DNA of 64,000 nucleotides from Massilia sp. IC2-278 (GTDB taxonomy: Bacteria; Pseudomonadota; Gammaproteobacteria; Burkholderiales; Burkholderiaceae_D), in contig NZ_JAJFES010000011.1 in NCBI RefSeq assembly GCF_020708045.1, positions 1 to 64,000 on the forward strand, written 5' to 3'. Each line of letters begins with the position of its first letter. Position 1 is the stretch's first letter. The notes under the pieces are model-generated. The model saw nothing but the letters and a program-made list of their open reading frames with translations, was not told the DNA's origin and searched no databases. Below are positions 44,672 through 53,534 of the stretch, one piece after another. Both the position numbers and the translations under genes were made by a program.

Positions 44672-45355
44672 ATGAAGCACACACCCCACCTCAAGCATTC
44701 GAAGCCCTTCCGGGCCACGCAAATCGCCCTGGCCCTGATGGTGGCGCTGGCCGCCGCAAGCGCGGCGCAACCGGCCCACGCGCAAACGCCGTCCGGGCAG
44801 CAATCCGAGTCACAGCGCCAGGCCGCCCAGGCCGCCCAGGCCGGACAGGCTGCGCGCCAGCCGGCCCCGGCCACCGGCCCCAGCTACGGCCCGGTGCTGC
44901 ACCCGCAGACGACCCGGCCCGAACCTGGCGCCCGGCCGGAACAGACCCCGCAGGCCCAGGAAGAAAAAGCCGGCGGCATGCCGCAACAGCAGCCGCACAA
45001 GGAAGCCGATCCGTCGGCGCGCCCGGCGCCCCAGCAGCAGGACCCGGCGAGGACGGATGGCAAGGAGCCGAAGAAGCAGGCGAATGCCGCGCCGCGCCGC
45101 CCGGTCCAGTCATCGCTTGCCCGCATGCCCGAAGGGCAGCCGATCCCGGCGCCGAACAGGGTCGTGACGCCTCCGGCGCCTACGGTGGGCCCGCCGGCCG
45201 CGCCGCAGCCCAGTTCCGCCCGCCTCAACAGCTGCCTCGGCAACACCTGCACCGACAGCGGCGGCACGACCTACCAGACGAATGTCGGCAACGCCGGCGT
45301 CAGCAGCGAAGGGCGCTTGTGCACGCGCAACGGCGCCAACGTGCAATGCTTTTAG
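44672..45355 (+). CDS. Secreted low-complexity protein with C-terminal four-cysteine module
   Basis: The product has 227 residues: a signal peptide (about 1-37, ending AHA), a Gln/Pro/Ala-rich disordered stretch of about 145 residues, and a compact C-terminal module (LNSCLGNTCTDSGGTTYQ ... LCTRNGANVQCF) with four cysteines and Gly/Asn-rich turns. The ATG at 44672 follows GGAGG (44662-44666), which decides against an earlier Met. Function unknown; the layout suggests a surface protein with a flexible stalk. Oxidation by DsbA is expected. Confidence 0.7.
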   Translation: MKHTPHLKHSKPFRATQIALALMVALAAASAAQPAHAQTPSGQQSESQRQAAQAAQAGQAARQPAPATGPSYGPVLHPQTTRPEPGARPEQTPQAQEEKAGGMPQQQPHKEADPSARPAPQQQDPARTDGKEPKKQANAAPRRPVQSSLARMPEGQPIPAPNRVVTPPAPTVGPPAAPQPSSARLNSCLGNTCTDSGGTTYQTNVGNAGVSSEGRLCTRNGANVQCF

Positions 45356-45401
45356 GTCAGCCGTGGTTTTTCCCGCCAAAAGTTCGCTACAATCCCGTGG
45401 G

Positions 45402-45423
45402 TTGACGTTTACGTAAACGTCAA
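45402..45423. promoter_or_regulatory. Perfect 22-bp palindrome before the SDR gene
   Basis: TTGACGTTTAC is followed immediately by its exact reverse complement. It lies about 45 bp before the start codon, overlapping the likely promoter. It resembles operators of MerR-family regulators of branched-chain amino acid and fatty acid catabolism (LiuR type), which fits the enzyme downstream. No such regulator gene lies in this window. Confidence 0.7.
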
Positions 45424-45468
45424 AAGCAAGCGTCCTAGCGAACGCACAGGGACAAAAAAGGGAAAACC

Positions 45469-46227
45469 ATGCAAATTCAAGACAATGTGTTCATCGTCAC
45501 CGGCGGCGCGTCGGGGCTGGGAGCGGCCACCGCGCGCATGATCACCGACGCCGGCGGCAAGGTCGTCATCGCCGACGTGCAGGCCGAGGCCGGTGCGGCC
45601 CTGGCGGCGGAACTGAACGGCCAGTTCGTCAAGTGCGATGTGACTTCGGAAGCGGACGGCCAGGCAGTCGTGGCAGCGGCAGTCGCCCTGGGCACCCTGC
45701 GCGGCCTGGTCAACTGCGCCGGCGTCGCCCCGGCCGTCAAGACCGTGGGCAAGGACGGCCCACACCCGCTGGACGTGTTCCAGCGCGCGGTGAACATCAA
45801 CCTGGTCGGCACCTTCAACATGTCGCGCCTGGCGGCCGAAGCAATGGGCAATACCGAAGCAGGCGAATACGGCGAGCGCGGCATCATCATCAACACCGCC
45901 TCGGTGGCGGCTTTCGACGGCCAGATCGGCCAGGCGGCCTACGGTTCCTCGAAAGCGGCCGTGGCCGGCATGACCCTGCCGATGGCGCGCGACCTGGCGC
46001 GCAGCGGCATCCGCGTGATGACGATCGCCCCGGGCATCTTCGAGACCCCGATGCTGATGGGCATGCCGCAGGAAGTGCGCGATTCGCTGGGCAAGATGGT
46101 GCCGTTCCCGCCGCGCCTCGGCATGCCGAAGGAATACGCGCACCTGGCGAAAGCCATCATCGAAAACGTGATGCTGAACGGCGAAACGATCCGCCTCGAC
46201 GGCGCGATCCGCATGCAGCCGAAGTAA
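45469..46227 (+). CDS. Short-chain dehydrogenase, 3-hydroxyacyl-CoA dehydrogenase type II-like
   Basis: The product has 252 residues: NAD-binding TGGASGLG (11-18), Asp36 in VIADV favouring NAD over NADP, catalytic Ser145, Tyr158 and Lys162 (YGSSK). The C-terminal part [18 protein letters not shown] matches the HSD17B10/HADH-II group, which oxidises 3-hydroxyacyl-CoA in isoleucine and fatty acid breakdown. The upstream palindrome supports a catabolic role. A strong terminator follows. Confidence 0.9.
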   Translation: MQIQDNVFIVTGGASGLGAATARMITDAGGKVVIADVQAEAGAALAAELNGQFVKCDVTSEADGQAVVAAAVALGTLRGLVNCAGVAPAVKTVGKDGPHPLDVFQRAVNINLVGTFNMSRLAAEAMGNTEAGEYGERGIIINTASVAAFDGQIGQAAYGSSKAAVAGMTLPMARDLARSGIRVMTIAPGIFETPMLMGMPQEVRDSLGKMVPFPPRLGMPKEYAHLAKAIIENVMLNGETIRLDGAIRMQPK

Positions 46228-46305
46228 CAGCAAGGAAACGTCTCAGTCACAATTTACAAGTGCCATGAGCCGTTTGACAATTTGATGTAGGATGCCAGAT
46301 GGTAT

Positions 46306-46345
46306 CGGGCGTGCGGCCCTGGTCGCACGCCCGTTTTGCTTTTTG
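46306..46345 (+). terminator. Intrinsic terminator after the SDR gene, next to the ggt start
   Basis: CGGGCGTGCG pairs perfectly with CGCACGCCCG around an 8-base loop, then TTTTGCTTTTT. The ggt Shine-Dalgarno begins immediately after, so any ggt transcript starting upstream must read through it. Confidence 0.9.
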
Positions 46346-46353
46346 GAGAATCG

Positions 46354-48195
46354 ATGATCAAGTTGAAGTTGCGCGCCAGCGCCGCGTTGTTGTCCGCCAT
46401 GGCCGCCCTGGCCGGCGTCACCTTGCCCGCCAGCCTGGCGTTTGCCCAGAAGACGGCGGAGCGCCCGGCCCCGACAACCACCCAGGACACTGCCCAGCGC
46501 GCCCCCGAGATCGCCACCGGCTACGAAGAAAAGGCCGGCTGGGTCGCGAAGAAGTACATGGTCGCCGCCGCCAATCCGCTCGCGGTCGAGGCCGGCTACG
46601 AGATGCTGAAACAAGGCGGCAGCGCCATCGACGCCGCCATCGCCACCCAGATGGTGCTGACCCTGGTCGAGCCGCAAAGCTCGGGCATCGGCGGCGGCGC
46701 CTTCCTCGTTCACTACGACGGCAAGAAAACGCAAGCCTTCGACGGCCGCGAAACCGCGCCGATGGCGGCCGACGAGCACCTGTTCGAAAAACCCGACGGC
46801 ACGCCGCTCTCGCGCACCGCCGGCGTGGTCGGCGGGCGCTCGGTCGGCGCGCCAGGCGTGCTGCGCATGCTGGAACTGGCCCACAAACAGCACGGCAAGC
46901 TGCCCTGGAAAACCCTGTTCGGTCCGGCGATCCGCCTGTCCGAGCGCGGCTTCCCGGTCAGCGCGCGCCTGAACGGCATGCTGATGTGGGACGCCCATAT
47001 CCGCAAGGACCCAACGGCCGCCGCCTACTTCTACGACAAGGAGGGCAACCCGCGCCCGGTCGGCTACTTGCTGAAGAACCCGGCCCTGGCCAGGACCCTG
47101 CGCGAGATCGCCGGCGGCGGCGCCGACGCCTTCTACAAGGGCCACATCGCGCGCGACATCGCCGCCAAGGTCAAGGCGCACCCGACCAACCCGGGCCTGC
47201 TCACCGCGAAAGACATTGCCGACTACCGCCCGAAAGTGCGCGAGCCGGTCTGCAGCGACTACCGCGTGTACACCGTGTGCGGCATGCCGCCGCCATCCTC
47301 GGGCGGGATCGCCGTGGCCCAGATGCTGGCCATGTTCGAAACGCGCGACATGCGCGCGCTGGCGCCCACGAACGGCGTGCCGAGCGCCGACGCGGTGCAC
47401 CTGTTCTCGGAAGTCGGCCGCCTGGCCTACGCCGACCGCAACCGTTACGCCGCCGACACCGACTTCGTTCCGCTGCCGGGCCGCGGCCTGCCCGGCCTGA
47501 TCGACAAGGCCTACATGGCGAAACGTGCCGCCCTGATCGGCGAACGATCCATGGGCGAAGCCCCGGCCGGCAATCCGCCCGGCATGGAAACGGCCTGGCT
47601 CTGGGGCAAGGACAACGCCATCGAAACCCCGTCGACCTCGCACATGGTGGTGGTCGACGGCCATGGCGCCGGGCTTTCGATGACGACGACCGTGGAAGAC
47701 GCCTTCGGCTCGCGCCAGATGGTCGACGGCTTCATCCTGAACAACCAGCTGACCGACTTCAGCTTCGCGGCGCGCGACAAGGACGGCCCGGTGGCGAACC
47801 GGGTCGAGCCGGGCAAGCGTCCGCGTAGCGCCATGTCGCCGACCATCGTCTTCGACACCAGGACCGGCAAGCTGGTGCTGGCGGTCGGCTCGCCCGGCGG
47901 CCCGGCCATCATCAACTACGTTGCCAAGACCCTGGTCGGCACTCTCGACTGGGGCCTGAACATGCAGCAGGCGATCGCCTTGCCGAACTTCGGCAGCCGC
48001 AACGGCCCCACCGAGATCGAGGCCGGCCGCTTCCCGCAGGCCACCGTCGACGCCCTGAAGGCGCGCGGCCACAAGGTCCAGCAGACCGAGCAGAACTCCG
48101 GCCTGCACGGCATCATGCGCATGGCCATCCATGGCGAGTCCTGGTGGTTCGGCGGCGCCGACCCGCGCCGCGAGGGCGTTGCAAAAGGAGAGTAA
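46354..48195 (+). CDS. ggt: Gamma-glutamyltransferase
   Basis: The product has 613 residues with a signal peptide (about 1-31). Arg132 in DGRETAP binds the glutamyl group. Self-cleavage should occur before Thr428 (TPSTSHMVVVD), giving large and small subunits. It hydrolyses or transfers the gamma-glutamyl group of glutathione in the periplasm. The ATG at 46354 with TTTGGAGAA upstream is chosen over a TTG at 46336. Confidence 0.94.
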   Translation: MIKLKLRASAALLSAMAALAGVTLPASLAFAQKTAERPAPTTTQDTAQRAPEIATGYEEKAGWVAKKYMVAAANPLAVEAGYEMLKQGGSAIDAAIATQMVLTLVEPQSSGIGGGAFLVHYDGKKTQAFDGRETAPMAADEHLFEKPDGTPLSRTAGVVGGRSVGAPGVLRMLELAHKQHGKLPWKTLFGPAIRLSERGFPVSARLNGMLMWDAHIRKDPTAAAYFYDKEGNPRPVGYLLKNPALARTLREIAGGGADAFYKGHIARDIAAKVKAHPTNPGLLTAKDIADYRPKVREPVCSDYRVYTVCGMPPPSSGGIAVAQMLAMFETRDMRALAPTNGVPSADAVHLFSEVGRLAYADRNRYAADTDFVPLPGRGLPGLIDKAYMAKRAALIGERSMGEAPAGNPPGMETAWLWGKDNAIETPSTSHMVVVDGHGAGLSMTTTVEDAFGSRQMVDGFILNNQLTDFSFAARDKDGPVANRVEPGKRPRSAMSPTIVFDTRTGKLVLAVGSPGGPAIINYVAKTLVGTLDWGLNMQQAIALPNFGSRNGPTEIEAGRFPQATVDALKARGHKVQQTEQNSGLHGIMRMAIHGESWWFGGADPRREGVAKGE

Positions 48196-48392
48196 AAGCC
48201 TGCAAAAATGCGAGAAACGCTTGATCTGAGAGCAATAATTTCCCTCTAGATTCACTTTGTTTGCTACCCTTACGGGGTGGATAGGGAACAGACAAGTCGA
48301 TCGGCCGTGAACAGGGCAGGGGCGCCAGCCGCCTGCCCCGGCGGCGCCTGCCTTGCGTCCGCGCACACCCTGCAGCGGGCGCCGCTTTCCGC

Positions 48393-51300
48393 ATGAAGGC
48401 GCTGCTGTTCATGCTGCTGCTGGCGGTGGCCGGCGGGTTCGCCGCGCCGGCCCCGGCCTGGAGTGCGCCGGCCCCGACCATGCGCTTCGAGCACCTGAGC
48501 GTAGAGGATGGCCTGGCCCAGGAATCGGTGCTGGCCATGGCCCAGGACAGCGACGGCTTCATGTGGTTCGGCACCCAGAACGGCCTGTCGCGCTTCGACG
48601 GCTACCGCTTCGTCAACTTCCGCAACGCCGTCGGCGACCCCGCCACCCTGCCCAGCAACTGGATCCGCGTGCTGCACGTCGACCGCGAGGGGCGGCTCTG
48701 GATCGGCACCGACGGCGGCCTGGCGCGCTACGACGCGGCGACCCAGGGCTTCCAGCATTTCCTGCCCGAGGAACCGGCGCGGCGCGGCAACGGCAACCGC
48801 CACGTGCGCGCCATCATCGACGACGGCAAGGGCGGCTTCTGGCTCGGCACCGGCGACGGTTTGCAGCACTTCGACGTCGCCAGCGGCCGCTTCACCACCT
48901 GGCACCACGTGCCGAGCGACCCCGACAGCCTGGCCAGCGACGACATCAATGCGCTGGCGCTCGACCGCAGCGGCCTGCTGTGGATCGGCACCACGGCCGG
49001 CGTCGACAGCTTCGACCTGGCGCTGAAGCGTTTCGAGCACCACGGCAGCGGCAGGCCGGAGCCGCACGAGACCGTGCAGGCGCTGCTGGTCGACGCCGCC
49101 AACACCCTGTGGATCGGCTCCCTCGGCGGCCTCGAGCGCATGGCCCTGGCCGGACCGGAAGTCGGACGGCGCCAGCGCCTCGGGCCGCAGGAGGGCATCC
49201 CGCGCGCCTGGGTCAGCGCGCTCTACCAGGACGCCCAGAGCCAGGTGTGGGTCGGCTCCCACGACGAAGGCCTGTACCGCTGGGACGCGGCGCAGGCGCG
49301 TTTCGAGGTGCACCGCCAGGTTGTCGCCGACAGCCACAGCCTGGCCGACAACCACATCGCCGCGCTCTACCGCGACCGCGTCGGCACCTTCTGGGTCGGC
49401 ACCTGGTATGCCGGCGTATCGCGCGTGGACTTGGGCAGCGGCGGCTTCGCGCGCATCGTGCGCGAGCGCGACGGCGCCAGCACGGCCGACAACCGCGTGA
49501 AAGGCATCGAGAACGACGGCAGCGGCAAGCTGTGGCTGGCCTCTACCTCCAGCCTGCAGCTGTACGACCCGGCCGCGCCCGGCCAGGCCAACCGCATCTG
49601 GCGCCATGAGCCGGGCAACCCGAACAGCCTGATCGACAGCTCCGTGAACGCGGTCGTGCGCGACCGCCAGGGCCTGCTCTGGGTGGGCGGGCGCACCGGC
49701 ATCACCAGCTTCGCCCCGAAGAGCGGGCGCTTCGTGCGCCAGGTGCTGGCCGCGAACGACAGCAACGCCTCGAACGCCAACAACGTGCGCGCCATGAACC
49801 TGGGGCGCGACGGCATGGTGTGGATCGCCACCAAGGGCGGCCTGCACATGCTCGACCCGGCCACGCGCCAGGTAACCAGCTACCGCCACGATCCGGCGCG
49901 CCAGGCCAGTTTGTCCGACAACTCGGTGCGCCCGGTGCTGGAAGACCGGCGCGGGCGGCTCTGGGTCGGCACCTTCAACGGTCTCGACCTGCTGGACCGC
50001 GCCAGCGGGCGCTTCCGCCACTTCCGCCACGACGGCTACGACCCGACCAGCCTGAGCCACGACGAGATCCACTACCTGATGGAAGACCGCGCCGGGAACG
50101 TCTGGGTCGGCACCGCGGTCGGCCTGAACAAGATGGTGACGGCAAGCGACGGCTCGGTGAGTTTCGTGCGCTACACCATGCGCGACGGCCTGGTCGACGA
50201 CGCCGTGGCCGCGATGCTGGAAGACGCTGACGGCGCGATCTGGATCAGCACCACCAACGGCCTGTCGCGCTTCGATCCGGCCACCAACACCTGGCGCAGC
50301 TACACGGCCGCCGACGGCACCGTCGACGGCGCCTATTTCGACGCGGCGGCGGCGCGCGCGCCCGACGGCAGCCTGTACTTCGGCGGCTTCAACGGCATCA
50401 CCGCCTTCGACCCGCGCGCGCTGCGCTACAACCGCATCCCGCCGCGCGCCGTGATCACCGGCTTCCAGATCTTCAACCGCCCGGTACAGCAGGCCTGGCC
50501 CGAACTGCTCGACGGCCCGATCGAGAATGCGCGCTCGATCACGCTGTCCTCGAGGCACTCGGTGTTCTCGCTCGAATTCTCGGCCCTGCACTATGCGGCG
50601 CCGAAGCGCAACCGCTTCGCCTACAAGCTCGAGGGCTTCGACCAGGCCTGGGTGAATGCCGACGCCAGCAAGCGCTTCGCCACCTACACCAACCTCGACC
50701 CGGGCCGCTACGTGTTCCACGTGCGCGCCGCCAACAAGGACGGCGTCTGGAGCGAGACCCCGGCCACGCTGGAAATCGTGATCGAGCCGCCGGCCTGGGG
50801 CACCTGGTGGTTCCGCGTCGCCGGCGCCTTGATGCTGCTGAGCGCAGGCTACGGCGGCTACCGCCTGCGCATCGGCAGCCTGCGCCGCCAGCAACTGCGC
50901 CTGGAGCGCCAGGTCGGCGCCCGCACCGAGGAAATCGGGCTGCAGAACCGCCTGCTCGAACGCCAGACCGCCGAGCTGCGCGAGCGCGAGCAGCAGGTGC
51001 GCCAGAACACCATCGAACTGGGCGAGGCGAACCGCGCCCTGCACGAGAACGAGCGCCGCCTGCAGCTGGCCGCGCGCCGCGCCGAGGACGCCGCGCGCCA
51101 GAAGTCCGAGTTCCTGGCCAATATGAGCCACGAGATGCGCACCCCGCTGGCCGGCGTGATCGGCATGCTCGGCTTCGCCCTGCGCGACGGCCAGCTGAAG
51201 GAAAGCACGCGCGAGCAGATCGCGCGCGGCCAGGCGAACGCCGAGGCGCTGCTGGCGATCATCAACGACCTGCTCGACTTTTCCAAGATCGAGGCCGGCA

Positions 51301-52682
51301 AGCTCACCGTCGAGACCATCGACTTCGCGCTCGACGCCGCCATCGGCAATGTGGCCGCCCTGTTCGAGGAGCAGGCCGCCGCCCTCAGCATCGACTTCGC
51401 GATCGAGCTGGCGCCCGACCTGCCGCGCTTCGTGCGCGGCGACCCGACCCGCCTGCGCCAGGTGCTGGTCAACCTGGTCGGGAATGCCTTCAAGTTCACG
51501 CCGGCCGGGCAGGTGCTGCTGCGCGTCGAGCGCCGGGCCGAGGACCAGGCCTGCACGGAGGACCTCGAGCAGGATGGGACTCCGCACTTCATCCGCTTTT
51601 CGGTGCAGGACACTGGCATCGGCATCGCCGCCGATGCTTTGCCGCGCCTGTTCCAGAAGTTCGAGCAGGCCGACGCCACCACCACGCGCCGCTACGGCGG
51701 CACCGGCCTGGGGCTGGCGATCTGCCGCCAGCTGGTCGAGCTGATGAACGGGACGATCGAGGCGCACAGCGAGCCTGGCAAGGGCAGCACCTTCAGCTTC
51801 GTGCTGCCCTTCGACGAAGGCATCGAACCGGCCCGGGCCGAACCGGCGGTCTTCCTGCCCCACACCCACCGCCTGCATGTGCTGTGCGCAGAGGACTTCG
51901 CCACCAACCAGATCATCGCGCGCATGATGGTCGAGGACATGGGCCACAGCATCGACGTGGTCGAGAACGGCGCGCTGGCGGTGGCGGCCTGCGCCCGCAC
52001 GCACTACGACATCGTGCTGATGGACGGGCGCATGCCGGAGATCGACGGCGCCACCGCCACGCGCCTGATCCGCGCCGGCGGCACGCTCGACGCGCCGGTG
52101 CTCGACCCGCGCGTGATGATCGTGGCGCTGACGGCAAATGCCAGCGACGAAGACCGCGACCGCTACCTGGCCTGCGGCATGGACGCCTTCCTCACCAAGC
52201 CGATCGACGAGGCGGCCCTGCACCGCCAGCTCGGCCTGGCGATCGAACGCCAGCTGGCGCGCGGCATCGCACTGGCGCCGATGGAGATGCCGGTGCCGGC
52301 ACCAGCAGCGGCGCCGACGACGGCCGAACTCGACGCCCTGTTCGGGATCGCGCCGGATGAGGCGCCGGCGGCGGCAGATCCGGTCCCGGTCCCGGAGCAT
52401 CCGGCCGGCGACCTCCAGGCCCGCCTGCGCGCCGCCTTTGCCGCCGACCTGCCGCGCCGCCGCCGCGAGCTGCGCGCCGCGCTCGACGGCGGCGACGACG
52501 AGGCCTGCGCACGCGTGCTGCACGGCTTGCGCGGCAGCGCCGGCCACCTCGGTGCGCGCGAACTGGCGGTGCTCTGCGCGCGCCTGGAAAAGGCGGCCGA
52601 CAGCGGCCGCCGCGACGAACTGCGCGCGGGCCTGCCGCGCCTGGACGCGCTGCTCGACGCCTTCGACACCTCCCTTACCTGA
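48393..52682 (+). CDS. Hybrid sensor histidine kinase with two-component propellers
   Basis: The product has 1429 residues. In order: signal peptide (about 1-24); a large periplasmic sensor of Reg_prop-type repeats (about 32-690; recurring LWIGT/VWVGT ... GL-FD motifs); a Y_Y_Y domain (about 727-797); one membrane segment (about 805-825); a coiled coil; HisKA with His913 in MSHEMRTPL; HATPase (NLVGNAFKF, DTGIGI, GTGLGLAI); a receiver with Asp1211 in LMDGRMP; and an HPt domain with likely His1377 in VLHGLRGSAG. This design resembles Bacteroidetes polysaccharide sensors and Xanthomonas/Massilia relatives. The ligand is unknown. The adjacent response regulator is the likely output. Confidence 0.9.
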   Translation: MKALLFMLLLAVAGGFAAPAPAWSAPAPTMRFEHLSVEDGLAQESVLAMAQDSDGFMWFGTQNGLSRFDGYRFVNFRNAVGDPATLPSNWIRVLHVDREGRLWIGTDGGLARYDAATQGFQHFLPEEPARRGNGNRHVRAIIDDGKGGFWLGTGDGLQHFDVASGRFTTWHHVPSDPDSLASDDINALALDRSGLLWIGTTAGVDSFDLALKRFEHHGSGRPEPHETVQALLVDAANTLWIGSLGGLERMALAGPEVGRRQRLGPQEGIPRAWVSALYQDAQSQVWVGSHDEGLYRWDAAQARFEVHRQVVADSHSLADNHIAALYRDRVGTFWVGTWYAGVSRVDLGSGGFARIVRERDGASTADNRVKGIENDGSGKLWLASTSSLQLYDPAAPGQANRIWRHEPGNPNSLIDSSVNAVVRDRQGLLWVGGRTGITSFAPKSGRFVRQVLAANDSNASNANNVRAMNLGRDGMVWIATKGGLHMLDPATRQVTSYRHDPARQASLSDNSVRPVLEDRRGRLWVGTFNGLDLLDRASGRFRHFRHDGYDPTSLSHDEIHYLMEDRAGNVWVGTAVGLNKMVTASDGSVSFVRYTMRDGLVDDAVAAMLEDADGAIWISTTNGLSRFDPATNTWRSYTAADGTVDGAYFDAAAARAPDGSLYFGGFNGITAFDPRALRYNRIPPRAVITGFQIFNRPVQQAWPELLDGPIENARSITLSSRHSVFSLEFSALHYAAPKRNRFAYKLEGFDQAWVNADASKRFATYTNLDPGRYVFHVRAANKDGVWSETPATLEIVIEPPAWGTWWFRVAGALMLLSAGYGGYRLRIGSLRRQQLRLERQVGARTEEIGLQNRLLERQTAELREREQQVRQNTIELGEANRALHENERRLQLAARRAEDAARQKSEFLANMSHEMRTPLAGVIGMLGFALRDGQLKESTREQIARGQANAEALLAIINDLLDFSKIEAGKLTVETIDFALDAAIGNVAALFEEQAAALSIDFAIELAPDLPRFVRGDPTRLRQVLVNLVGNAFKFTPAGQVLLRVERRAEDQACTEDLEQDGTPHFIRFSVQDTGIGIAADALPRLFQKFEQADATTTRRYGGTGLGLAICRQLVELMNGTIEAHSEPGKGSTFSFVLPFDEGIEPARAEPAVFLPHTHRLHVLCAEDFATNQIIARMMVEDMGHSIDVVENGALAVAACARTHYDIVLMDGRMPEIDGATATRLIRAGGTLDAPVLDPRVMIVALTANASDEDRDRYLACGMDAFLTKPIDEAALHRQLGLAIERQLARGIALAPMEMPVPAPAAAPTTAELDALFGIAPDEAPAAADPVPVPEHPAGDLQARLRAAFAADLPRRRRELRAALDGGDDEACARVLHGLRGSAGHLGARELAVLCARLEKAADSGRRDELRAGLPRLDALLDAFDTSLT

Positions 52683-52694
52683 TGCTCCGAACCG

Positions 52695-53411
52695 ATGTCT
52701 TCAACAAGTAACAACATGCCGGCGGCGCCGGCGCCCGTGCCCCAGGTGCTGGTCGTCGACGACGACGTGGTCTCGCGCATGATGCTGATGCACCTGGTCG
52801 ATACCTGCGGCCGGTTCGAGATCCTGGAAGCGGAAGACGGCGCCGACGCCTGGCGCCAGCTCGAGGCCGGCCTGCGCCCGGCCATGGTGTTCTGCGACCT
52901 GCGCATGCCGTACTTGTCGGGCACCGAGCTGCTGGCGCGGGTCAAGGCGCACCCGCAGCTGGCCGAGATGCCCTTCGTGCTGGTCTCGGCCGCCAACGAC
53001 GGCGACAGCATGAGCGAAGCGGCCGCGCTGGGCGCCGACGGCTACGTGGTCAAGCCCTTCCGCGTGGAGCAACTGCGGCCCTGGCTGGCGGCCCTGGGGC
53101 AGGCCGAGGCGCCGCAGGACAGCGCGCGCCGCCTCGGCATCGACCTGGCGCGCCTGCGGCTCTACCTCGGCGGCCTGGCGCGCCAGCTCGACGACACCGC
53201 AACCGGCCTGGCGGCGCTGCTGGCCGACGCGCCGGCGGCCCGCACGCGCCTGGCGCGCCTGGAAGAGGGCTGCGCCACGCTCGGCCTGCACGCGGCGGCG
53301 GCGCGCCTGGCGCAGGCGCGCGCATTGCTGGCGCCCGCCGCGCTGGCCGAGGCGCTGGCCGTGGCCCGTGCAGCGGTCGAACGCCAGGCGCAGCGCGTGG
53401 ACGGGGCCTGA
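52695..53411 (+). CDS. Response regulator with helical C-terminal domain
   Basis: The product has 238 residues: a receiver (about 16-135) with Asp22-Asp23-Asp24, phospho-acceptor Asp68 and Lys120, followed by about 100 residues of Ala/Leu/Arg-rich helices. The C-terminal part looks like an HPt-type four-helix bundle but I see no phosphorylatable His in the right context, so it may be a degenerate HPt or a protein-binding domain. There is no DNA-binding domain. It starts 12 bp after the hybrid kinase. Confidence 0.82.
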   Translation: MSSTSNNMPAAPAPVPQVLVVDDDVVSRMMLMHLVDTCGRFEILEAEDGADAWRQLEAGLRPAMVFCDLRMPYLSGTELLARVKAHPQLAEMPFVLVSAANDGDSMSEAAALGADGYVVKPFRVEQLRPWLAALGQAEAPQDSARRLGIDLARLRLYLGGLARQLDDTATGLAALLADAPAARTRLARLEEGCATLGLHAAAARLAQARALLAPAALAEALAVARAAVERQAQRVDGA

Positions 53412-53466
53412 ACCGAGGCCCGAATCCAGGTCCGCACCGCGGCATCCGGCCATCCCGACAATTCGC

Positions 53467-53495
53467 TTGTCGGCACGATCGTTTAGACTTAAAGT
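53467..53495 (+). promoter_or_regulatory. Possible promoter before the CoA ligase gene
   Basis: TTGTCG (53467-53472), 17 bp, TAAAGT (53490-53495): four of six matches in each box. It lies about 40 bp before the start codon. Confidence 0.35.
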
Positions 53496-53534
53496 ATCTC
53501 CCGGATATTGGCTGATCACCCAACCGGGACGACC

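Noticed and set aside
48270-52547. A 1425-codon open frame on the minus strand opposite the hybrid kinase
   Set aside because: It is a GC-rich antisense shadow: repetitive Ala/Gly/His/Arg composition, no domain, and the plus strand encodes clear propeller, kinase, receiver and HPt motifs.
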